This document shows, piece by piece, positions 19,141 to 26,136 of a stretch of DNA of 41,903 nt. A program made the translations under genes and the position numbers. Numbering within the stretch: the stretch's first letter is position 1; each line of letters starts with the position of its first letter. The notes beneath the pieces are model-generated. The model was not told the origin of the DNA. It saw only the letters and a program-made list of their open reading frames with translations, and made no database searches. Source of the stretch: Bacteroides sp. CAG:443 (lineage in GTDB: Bacteria; Bacteroidota; Bacteroidia; Bacteroidales; Bacteroidaceae); contig FR887763.1 of assembly GCA_000432735.1 (NCBI GenBank), positions 1 through 41,903 on the forward strand, read 5' to 3'.

Positions 19141-20000
19141 TTCCGACTTTTCTTGTTTTTCGCTTTGTCTTTCTTACTTTTACCTATTGGAGTCAACTCG
19201 GCTTCCGAGCTCTGTTGGTTATCTATTTGCTCTATTTTACTTTCCGATTTTCCGATAAAAGGACAATATATTCTCCAGGAAGTATTTGCCTGAGCAAGGA
19301 CTCCACATAATTGGAATTCAATAATGCCAACCTCCTTAAAAGTAGGAACTACATAGATTCCCCCCAAGATCTTCTGTTTTCCATCCGGTTTGTCCACTTC
19401 AATCCACTGCCCGTTTTTGTTAACCGTAATTTCTTTCCGATAAACCAAAAAATCTAACTGGACATTACTTTCTGAATTAGAATTTTCATGAGCAACAACC
19501 CATATAATCCATCCGTCTTTTTTCCCAGTCGTATTGTCTAACGTAAAACCTTTACCGTCAAAAGTACTGGACATGAACCTATATACGGCTGTATCTACCA
19601 CTACTTCTTTTTTGTCATATTCATAATCAAGCAAGTCATATTTTGGAGTTTCCTCCAGCCCCGAATACAAGGCCTGAAAAAGCACCGGACTATAATCGTC
19701 TTTATATTTTTCAAAATTGACATCATATAACCACGGACAGACACTCCTATTGGTCAATAAAATTCCACCCGGTACTTTTACTCCAAAAGCATACTGTGAT
19801 CCAAATTCATCTTTTCCATCAAGGCCAAACAAATCACCCGATTTCTCGTCACAAATTCTAAAACTATGCTTTGTAAGAAAAAGACCAGTTCGTACAGCAT
19901 TCTCAACATATTGTTGCCCAACACTCTGTCCTAATGAAAACTGAGCAAAACTTGAGACAGAGAGCAATAAAAAATTAACGATAAAAATAATCTTTCTCAT
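19137..20000 (-). CDS. secreted protein of unknown function
   Basis: The start at 20000 (MRKIIFIVNFLLLSVSSFAQ) gives a clean signal peptide and a 7-base gap after the protease gene; an upstream ATG at 20024 would add eight residues and overlap it. The 287-residue mature part is beta-rich (GLTFD-like and YVVPTFKEVGIIEFQL stretches), with no family recognised. The C-terminus is a strongly basic tail, KSKKDKAKNKKSRK, which might contact peptidoglycan or lipopolysaccharide. Its stop overlaps the phosphatase start (ATGA). Its location between the FHA-protease and the LysM phosphatase suggests a periplasmic partner of either, perhaps a protease substrate; that is inference. Confidence 0.78.
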   Translation of the reverse strand: MRKIIFIVNFLLLSVSSFAQFSLGQSVGQQYVENAVRTGLFLTKHSFRICDEKSGDLFGLDGKDEFGSQYAFGVKVPGGILLTNRSVCPWLYDVNFEKYKDDYSPVLFQALYSGLEETPKYDLLDYEYDKKEVVVDTAVYRFMSSTFDGKGFTLDNTTGKKDGWIIWVVAHENSNSESNVQLDFLVYRKEITVNKNGQWIEVDKPDGKQKILGGIYVVPTFKEVGIIEFQLCGVLAQANTSWRIYCPFIGKSESKIEQIDNQQSSEAELTPIGKSKKDKAKNKKSRK

Positions 20001-20007
20001 ATGACAA

Positions 20008-21558
20008 TCATTTAAATATAGCACCTATCGGAACGACTCTACCTTTCATTGAGTCAGCTCCTTGATCAGCTCCTGACAAAATACCTACAACAATGTATTT
20101 TCCATCCTTGACCGCAAAGACAGGACCACCTGAATTTCCATGGTCAGAATTATCATTTGATGTTTTAATGGTTCCATCATCTTCCAGTCCTTGTCTGGAA
20201 GTAATAGCCTGAGATACGATAGGAGAAATCTGTCCATTTACTGTTTCACCCTGATTGGTAGGGAAACCGACAATTGACAACGGAGTCTGGACAGGCAGAT
20301 TCATGGAGTAGTCTGCATCATACTCAATAGATCCCGTTTTGTCAATCTTTATGTATGCCCAATCACCTCCCCTGTAATTATGGGCTCTAACAACCCAGCT
20401 ACGTCCGGATTCATCCACAAATTTATCTTCTAGCACTTCTGCTGCTCCCAACTTAAACGGCATATCATTGTATGAATATTCTATATTTATCTTACCTGCT
20501 GTAGAAATACCTTCCATTACCACTTTTGTAAGACCGGCATAATAATATGCATTTATATAATTTGACTCATCATCCGGATCAAAAATCACAATTTCTTTTG
20601 TCGGATCTTGAGGGTCTTTTACCTTCTTTAAAGCGAAAGCGTCATAATTAATCATATGTTGTGCTGTAACCAAATATCCGTTATTCAACAAGAAACCTGT
20701 TCCACCCCATCCAGTTACAAGATTCCCTTCATAATACATCTTACAAGTTAAAACAAAGATATCCTTAAAATAGGGAGTGATATCTATCTTATTCTCCGTT
20801 TGTACCTTTTGCTGCTGAACAACCACCTCCTTGATATTTCCTAAATTAGTCTTGATTTCAGTCAGTTTCTTTTCACTATCTGTTATTTTTTGATTGGCTA
20901 CGACGAGTTCTTTATTCAGTGAATCAATCAGTGCCTGATTACCTTTTGCAAGAATTATCTGATCAGCTAAAGACTGACTTTGCATTTTAAGCCTATCATT
21001 CAGTGTAAATCCCCATGTAGCCAATCCACCTACAGCCAGCACAAGTATGCACGACAATACAGTGATTGCCGTTTTGTAAGGTCTCAAAGCCTGCTGTCTG
21101 AACAGACTGAGTCTGCGGGTCAGACCAATGGAACCCACTGTCGATTTTTTCCCGGTCGGGATAATGAATCCCAGTTTAGGTCCGTTTACGGAGAGTTGGA
21201 TTTCATCGCCGTTCTGCAGATACCATTCCGTCTTGATGGGGCGCCCGTTCAGGAAAGTAGAATTCGTCTGGGAAATCTGTACCAGTTTCCACATGTCCCC
21301 ATCTTTTACGATAGCTGCATGACGGCGCGATACAGTCTTGAAACTTTCATCGAAACGTACCTGACAATGTGAATCACGTCCCAGTGTAATGTTATCTACA
21401 ATAATTTCCTGACATTCTCCTGCCCGATGATATTTACTACTTACTTTATGCTCCAGTATATAATATTTCTTTCCACCCGGAGCAAAGATTGACCCCATTC
21501 CGGCTCCTACTGAACCGGATAAAGTATTTTTATAAGGTTTAGTGGTATGACCAACCAT
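20008..21558 (-). CDS. membrane FHA-trypsin-like serine protease fusion
   Basis: The 516-residue protein joins a cytoplasmic FHA domain (about 50-135: LGRDSHCQV, VSRRHAAI, TNSTFLNG) through one TM (about 162-184) and a coiled-coil (about 190-255) to a trypsin/S1 domain (about 260-516). Catalytic residues appear intact: His 301 in VTAQHM (Gln where TAAH is common), Asp 399 in GGDWAYIKI and Ser 476 in HGNSGGPV. There is no PDZ domain. The topology predicts protease activity in the periplasm controlled by a phosphothreonine-binding domain inside, i.e. an output rather than a sensor. The operon has kinases before and after it. An N-terminal stretch (about 1-35) of low complexity precedes the FHA domain. 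Confidence 0.9.
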   Translation of the reverse strand: MVGHTTKPYKNTLSGSVGAGMGSIFAPGGKKYYILEHKVSSKYHRAGECQEIIVDNITLGRDSHCQVRFDESFKTVSRRHAAIVKDGDMWKLVQISQTNSTFLNGRPIKTEWYLQNGDEIQLSVNGPKLGFIIPTGKKSTVGSIGLTRRLSLFRQQALRPYKTAITVLSCILVLAVGGLATWGFTLNDRLKMQSQSLADQIILAKGNQALIDSLNKELVVANQKITDSEKKLTEIKTNLGNIKEVVVQQQKVQTENKIDITPYFKDIFVLTCKMYYEGNLVTGWGGTGFLLNNGYLVTAQHMINYDAFALKKVKDPQDPTKEIVIFDPDDESNYINAYYYAGLTKVVMEGISTAGKINIEYSYNDMPFKLGAAEVLEDKFVDESGRSWVVRAHNYRGGDWAYIKIDKTGSIEYDADYSMNLPVQTPLSIVGFPTNQGETVNGQISPIVSQAITSRQGLEDDGTIKTSNDNSDHGNSGGPVFAVKDGKYIVVGILSGADQGADSMKGRVVPIGAIFK

Positions 21559-21589
21559 AATCTGATTATTTTATTCGTTATACTTCATT

Positions 21590-22879
21590 TTAATATGCTT
21601 CTGCACGTAGTTTGGTATCTCCAATTGATATGATATCACCCGGGCTGAAAGGCAATCCGTTGATCGAGACCTCTCTGGAATTCACATAAGTACCGTTCGT
21701 CGACTTCCTCCATCCACCGGTCTCACATCTGTCCCATTGTCCATCCCTGATGACCCACGAACCAATATCGTAGTCCAATTCCAGTGTACAATGCTTCCGG
21801 GAAATATAACTGCTGTTCTCTTCCCGGATAGCGATATCATTGTATACGCCTTCATCCATACGTCCCATACGTAAGATGGAAGACTCTCCGCGGAGCATGT
21901 CATCCAGCTTATATACCCTGCCGAATTCCTCTCCCTGCATGATACGCAGCAAAACTCCATTGACAATCCTCGTCTGAAAATCTTTTCCTTCTTCCACAAT
22001 CGTTTGCTGTACACGCTGAACTTGCGGAACAAGCTCCAGTACCTTCTCTACCGTCTGAAGACGATCTTGAAAATTAGGAATAAGACATCCGTCAATTAAC
22101 TGATACCAGTCTTTACCAGAAGGAAGGCTCATCAGATAGTCCTTGTCCCAGTCACCATTTTTACCCCGGCGCAGATAACTTACCAAGTCTCGTTCCAAAG
22201 CCAGTTGACCAAAAGGAAGGCGGTTGGTAATGAGCTGATACATCATTACTCCAAAGGAAAAAATATCGGTAGTAGGAAGCACCGTAGCGTCTTTACGCGG
22301 ATTCAGCTGTTCGGGTGGCATATAAGCGTATGTCCCGAATATCTGTTTAGGTTTCCCCAAAATATTCCGCTCGGTCATTCGCTTGTTTCTATCGCCGGAT
22401 ATGCCGAAGTCCGTCAGTGCATAATCGCCGTTCTTCTTCACCAGAACATTCTCCGGCTTCAGATCCCGATGTACTTTTCCACAACTATGCAACGCTTTCA
22501 GACCATACAATACATGGGTAGCTACTTTAGTCAAATCCACATATTGCTGGGCTACGACACTCAACAAGTCACCATTAGGACAATACTCCATTACAATATA
22601 TGGATTTCCGTTTACAGTACCATGTGCAATAGAATGGACCAGATATTTACTGTCTATACGTCCCGTCTCGAACTCCATGTCAAAACGTGCCATCAATGAA
22701 GCTCGGATTTCGGAAGGAACTTCCCACAATTTCAGGAGTTTCAGTGCCTGCAGCTCGCCGTTAGGATCTGTCACGGCATATACCTTTCCGAAAGAACCTT
22801 CTCCCAGTATCTTCTGCACCTGAAAATGATGGTCAATCCTGTCACCTATAAAGAAATCACATCGCTGAACAACAGACAT
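21590..22879 (-). CDS. soluble Ser/Thr kinase with C-terminal FHA
   Basis: The 429-residue protein is a Hanks-type kinase (about 18-285) with GEGSFGKV (26-33), Lys 47, the full HRDLKPEN (137-144), DFG (157-159) and PPE (188-190). No TM is seen, so it should be cytoplasmic. The C-terminus (about 330-425) is an FHA domain with RMGR, SSYISRKH and STNGTYVN, which keep the pThr-contacting Arg, Ser and Asn. A kinase that carries its own FHA can recruit phosphorylated partners or bind its own activation loop. It is the only RD-type kinase of the operon, so it may be the one that needs activation. Gaps of 12 and 31 bases separate it from its neighbours. Confidence 0.94.
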   Translation of the reverse strand: MSVVQRCDFFIGDRIDHHFQVQKILGEGSFGKVYAVTDPNGELQALKLLKLWEVPSEIRASLMARFDMEFETGRIDSKYLVHSIAHGTVNGNPYIVMEYCPNGDLLSVVAQQYVDLTKVATHVLYGLKALHSCGKVHRDLKPENVLVKKNGDYALTDFGISGDRNKRMTERNILGKPKQIFGTYAYMPPEQLNPRKDATVLPTTDIFSFGVMMYQLITNRLPFGQLALERDLVSYLRRGKNGDWDKDYLMSLPSGKDWYQLIDGCLIPNFQDRLQTVEKVLELVPQVQRVQQTIVEEGKDFQTRIVNGVLLRIMQGEEFGRVYKLDDMLRGESSILRMGRMDEGVYNDIAIREENSSYISRKHCTLELDYDIGSWVIRDGQWDRCETGGWRKSTNGTYVNSREVSINGLPFSPGDIISIGDTKLRAEAY

Positions 22880-22891
22880 CGCTATACAGAT

Positions 22892-23638
22892 TTATTCATG
22901 AAATTCAAACAACCGGTTTCCCAACAAAATAATATCCCCGTCATGTAACTCGATACGCTTGGCAGCCTGTACGAACGTGGTTTTCTGTTCACTCTTGTCT
23001 TCTATATACCAGCGTCCATCTATACGAGTTACGATAGCCTGCTGACGCGACGTAATAGACGAATTATTGGGTTCCGTATTTGCACGGTTTAAAGAAATTT
23101 CCTTCCCTTCGTATTCCTGCTCATCCAGCTCGTGTCGCTCATTCATCCGTCTGATAGGTTTCAATACAAATGTAGGTTCCATCTCCATATTCATCATATA
23201 TGGATTGATGGTTCCACGGAATCCGGTGGTTCTGTTTTCTTCCGGATTCATTCTGGTAGGACGAAAATGAGATTCCTCCGATTTCGGGTTGTCTACCGTT
23301 ACAGTAGGCTGTCGCTGACTGGTTCCTCCACCTTGTGAAACAGGGAACTTGCAGTTCGGACATTTCTCTGTTCCTATACGTACAGGATAGCCACACTTCG
23401 GACATGGTTTAGTCTTTTCCTCGGATGTCTCAGCCTGATTATTGCCAGAAGGATATGGTTCATTCATACTTTGACCGAAAACGTTCTCCTCACATACCGT
23501 CTTGCTTAAAGAAGCATCTCCTTCACTACCACCCACTTCTCTTTCTATAGAATCATCATCTGCACTTAATGGAGCATGACATTTCACACAAACTCTTTCA
23601 TTTGGCTTATTAGGCCAGCCACAATTCTTGCATCTCAT
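22892..23638 (-). CDS. double zinc-ribbon protein with divergent FHA
   Basis: The 248-residue protein has two zinc ribbons: CKNCG...CVKCH (Cys 3, 6, 17, 20) and CPKCG...CPNCK (Cys 79, 82, 93, 96), then a disordered, Ser/Thr/Pro-rich middle, and a C-terminal FHA-like region (about 158-248: SLNRANTE, ITSRQQAIV, LHDGDIILLGN). The Arg and Ser are present, but the usual NGT is replaced (SEQKTTFV), so pThr binding is doubtful. This looks like an adaptor with two binding ends. It is the second gene of the operon, 61 bases after the antiterminator gene, and lies 12 bases before the FHA kinase. Confidence 0.85.
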   Translation of the reverse strand: MRCKNCGWPNKPNERVCVKCHAPLSADDDSIEREVGGSEGDASLSKTVCEENVFGQSMNEPYPSGNNQAETSEEKTKPCPKCGYPVRIGTEKCPNCKFPVSQGGGTSQRQPTVTVDNPKSEESHFRPTRMNPEENRTTGFRGTINPYMMNMEMEPTFVLKPIRRMNERHELDEQEYEGKEISLNRANTEPNNSSITSRQQAIVTRIDGRWYIEDKSEQKTTFVQAAKRIELHDGDIILLGNRLFEFHE

Positions 23639-23699
23639 AATATTATAACATTTTTAAGGATTACCATATAATATGTATCTTTCTACTTGCTAAACGAGT

Positions 23700-24389
23700 C
23701 TATTTTTCGCTTACTGACGGAATAGGCTTAATGAAAGCCGTCGGTATATACGCCGTAGCCACCAGACAGACACCAGGAAGTTCTATCACTACCCGCTGCT
23801 GACCAGCTACTCTTGCTACTTTCCCTTCAACACCAGCAAAATCACCATCAACAATCCGAACCTTATCCCCACTCTTATAATGACAATGTTGAGATTCAAC
23901 CAAACGAACATGTTCATTATTCAGACTTGTTACACGGATAAAATTCATCATTTCATTATACCCTACAGTCAAAGGAGGATTTTTACCAAATTCTCCGACT
24001 TTGAAATGATTGTAATAATAAGTCAGATAATGGAGTTCAGGAGTCTGTTTCACATATTTCTCCACTTTTTCAGGAGTCGCATAGACAAAAAGAAAATTGG
24101 GAAGAAGAGACGTTAAAATACGTTTCTTCTTCCCATTGTATATCTTCTGTACATAACACATCGGAAGGTATGCCTCCGTATGGTCGTTCATAATAAAATC
24201 GTATGCTTTGCGTTCCCGACCGTATGTGACTCTCAACACAAACCATCTCTTATTCACATCCGGGACATACTTTACCGACACCTCACCCGATATATCAGTT
24301 TTTTTGAGGGGAACTTTGGAGGTAAATCCAACGTCTTGAGAGATCACTTCATCCTCTCGTTTTTTGTTCACATTAGACAATGTGTCCAT
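23700..24389 (-). CDS. UpxY-type NusG-like antiterminator
   Basis: The 229-residue product matches the UpxY family of specialised NusG paralogues that keep RNA polymerase on capsule operons in Bacteroides. The NusG N-terminal domain (about 48-160) has KRWFVLRVTYGRERKA, an LPNFLFVY core, and ELHYLTYYYN; the C-terminal KOW domain (about 172-205) has GDKVRIVDGDFAGVEGKV. About 45 polar residues precede the NusG domain. It is the first gene of the long signalling operon, whose 15.8 kb would benefit from antitermination. UpxY proteins act on the leader of their own operon, so the 434-base region upstream is the probable target. No capsule gene is nearby, which is unusual for this family. Confidence 0.9.
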   Translation of the reverse strand: MDTLSNVNKKREDEVISQDVGFTSKVPLKKTDISGEVSVKYVPDVNKRWFVLRVTYGRERKAYDFIMNDHTEAYLPMCYVQKIYNGKKKRILTSLLPNFLFVYATPEKVEKYVKQTPELHYLTYYYNHFKVGEFGKNPPLTVGYNEMMNFIRVTSLNNEHVRLVESQHCHYKSGDKVRIVDGDFAGVEGKVARVAGQQRVVIELPGVCLVATAYIPTAFIKPIPSVSEK

Positions 24390-24823
24390 GGCTTTAAGCC
24401 TTCTAAATTCCTCGTCGTCCCTATAATAATAGACAACTAAATGTAGTCATTCCCGACCACACGGAATTTGTTTCTTTGTTTCAAATGTAACCAAAAACAA
24501 AAAATAACGGAACTTGAAAAGTTTCCATTTTGCACTATCGGAGCTTCTGAAAGCACTATTTGGCTTAATTCGACAACTATTCGGTCAAAAAAAATAGATA
24601 GACATTACTCGTTAGTAGTATTGAATTAGCACATATTCTACCCCATCCAGTAGTGCAATTTTAATGTTAAGCAAGGAATTCCTTTGCCCATTTTAGACAG
24701 AAACCGATGTGGACAAGCTTCCGGAACAGCAGGACACTCAGCTGTCCAGAAAGTTGTAAAACCTCCCATCTCCGTTTACCAGATAGTCCGGATGAATGAT
24801 CTTAGTTCTGTGATCCGTATCAT
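24390..24823. other. 434-base intergenic leader, no gene
   Basis: This gap separates the antiterminator gene from the divergent-in-role but same-strand GH43-like gene. It is AT-rich and holds the promoter-like box at 24482-24489 and a presumed untranslated leader of about 85 bases in which UpxY should act. A 27-codon minus-strand frame (24736-24822) is too short to call. Confidence 0.6.
24482..24489 (-). promoter_or_regulatory. promoter-like -7 box for the signalling operon
   Basis: TACATTTG on the minus strand is an exact fit to TAnnTTTG, 93 bases before the antiterminator start. A good TTTG -33 box was not found at the usual 19-21-base spacing, so the call rests on the -7 box and its position. 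Confidence 0.45.
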
Positions 24824-25912
24824 TTATTTAATGCCGGATGGTTTGGGCAATAACGTACTTACGGGTAACGGTTTTCCTAATACCGGCATGTTATTTTTAT
24901 CCCATGTGATTTTCTGTAGACGTGGGCTTCGGCTTTCACTCTCTCCCGTTATGCCATTAGGTATATTTCTTGCGGTATAAAGTATATACCACTCTGTACT
25001 ATCGGGAGAAGGGATGAATGACGGACTACCCGGTCCCCATACACTGTCCTGAGGAGACTGATAAAACACAGGTTCTGTTGCCTTCGTCCAGGATTTCGGA
25101 TTCAGTAAATCGGCACCTGCATCACAAGTAAGCATACCGATACAATAATAAGGAGACCAGCACCCGCTTGCCGAATAATAAATAATCAATTTCTTATTGT
25201 CCTTGGAATGGAAAAAGGCAGGTGCCTCGTTTACGTAAATCGGATAAGCCGTACGGCTTCCATCCGGATTCACCCACTGCCGTTCCCAATTGTATTCAGG
25301 AGAAGACAACATGATACGCTCTCCATCCAAAGTCCATGGATTTTTCATCTTGGCAATGTAAATACACTGAGTTTCCTCCGTGATACGTCGCTTGGGCCAC
25401 CCAGACCAAATAAGATATTGGATTCCCTTATACACAAAAGTAGATGCATGTATCCCCCAGTTCCATTCGCGGTTAGTCAGAACAGGACCTTTCTGTTTAA
25501 ATGTCCCTTCCATAGGATTCTGCGCATCATTTTCTAACACATAAATCTGATGGTTATCTGTATTTCCGTCATCAGCCGCATAATAAATATACCATTTATC
25601 GTTTATCCGATGTATTTCGGGGGCCCATAAATTATGCATGCTTTTCGGATCGGTTGGTCGCCAAACCTCTTTGCAGAGCGCATGAGCCATATCCGTGATA
25701 TCACTTGTTTCCCAAAGCAGAATCATGTCGCTCGTTTCATGCGTGTAATAATACTTCCCTTTATAGAAAAAAGCATTCGAATTACTTCCCGAAGGAAGAA
25801 TAGGATTGACGAAATAATTTCCTTCTACTTTAGACTGACTTGTTCCCGTATGCTTACACGACACTAAACTCAACAACATTGCCCCCAAAAAGAAAATGAT
25901 ATTCGATTTCAT
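24824..25912 (-). CDS. GH43-like lipoprotein with altered catalytic residues
   Basis: The 362-residue product has a lipoprotein signal (LLSLVSC, Cys near 19) and a five-bladed GH43-like propeller: YVNPILP-type start, NLWAPEIHRINDKWYIYYAADD, NPWTLDGERIMLSS, VNEAPAFF, YYSASGCWSPYY. Such enzymes usually release alpha-L-arabinose or xylose. The Glu of VNEAP (general acid) is present. The start reads LPSGSNSNAFF where homologues have SGADP or DPDP, so the catalytic base Asp looks lost, and EWNWGIHAST has His where WAIDAS-type motifs have the pKa-modulating Asp. It may be inactive, binding only, or of a divergent subgroup. The gene is divergent from the GH127-GH2 pair across 224 bases, implying shared control. 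Confidence 0.85.
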   Translation of the reverse strand: MKSNIIFFLGAMLLSLVSCKHTGTSQSKVEGNYFVNPILPSGSNSNAFFYKGKYYYTHETSDMILLWETSDITDMAHALCKEVWRPTDPKSMHNLWAPEIHRINDKWYIYYAADDGNTDNHQIYVLENDAQNPMEGTFKQKGPVLTNREWNWGIHASTFVYKGIQYLIWSGWPKRRITEETQCIYIAKMKNPWTLDGERIMLSSPEYNWERQWVNPDGSRTAYPIYVNEAPAFFHSKDNKKLIIYYSASGCWSPYYCIGMLTCDAGADLLNPKSWTKATEPVFYQSPQDSVWGPGSPSFIPSPDSTEWYILYTARNIPNGITGESESRSPRLQKITWDKNNMPVLGKPLPVSTLLPKPSGIK

Positions 25913-25981
25913 AAATATACAATTATCTAACTATCTAACGTTACAATCGGAACATTAGCCTATAAATGCCTCCTTTTTGAT

Positions 25982-25989
25982 CAAAAGTA
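25982..25989 (-). promoter_or_regulatory. -7 box for the GH43-like gene
   Basis: TACTTTTG on the minus strand fits TAnnTTTG exactly, 70 bases before the start. TTTG (complement of 26013-26016) lies 23 bases further up, slightly longer than the usual spacing. Confidence 0.5.
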
Positions 25990-26080
25990 CACAAAATTTA
26001 TTATCTCGACTTCAAAGATTTAAAATTTCTTGCCATCACAGCCAAAATGGTCAGTTTTTTTCATTTATCTACTCATTTTT

Positions 26081-26113
26081 TTTGTTGATTCTTATCGAAA
26101 AACGCAACTTTTG
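26081..26113 (+). promoter_or_regulatory. promoter-like pair for GH127-GH2
   Basis: TTTG (26081-26084) stands 21 bases before AACTTTTG (26106-26113), which differs from TAnnTTTG at one base. The start codon follows 23 bases later, leaving a very short leader. Location in the divergent gap fits regulation by a common activator. Confidence 0.45.
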
Positions 26114-26136
26114 CAATACAGAAAATCCATTCACCT

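Noticed and set aside
8605..24389. Type VI secretion cluster
   Set aside because: Kinase, phosphatase and FHA genes are present, but no sheath, tube, baseplate, TssM, VgrG or ATPase gene is seen.
24736..24822. 27-codon minus-strand frame after the GH43-like gene (HPDYLVNGDGRFYNF)
   Set aside because: Looks slightly like the end of a glycosidase gene, but is too short to tell from chance.
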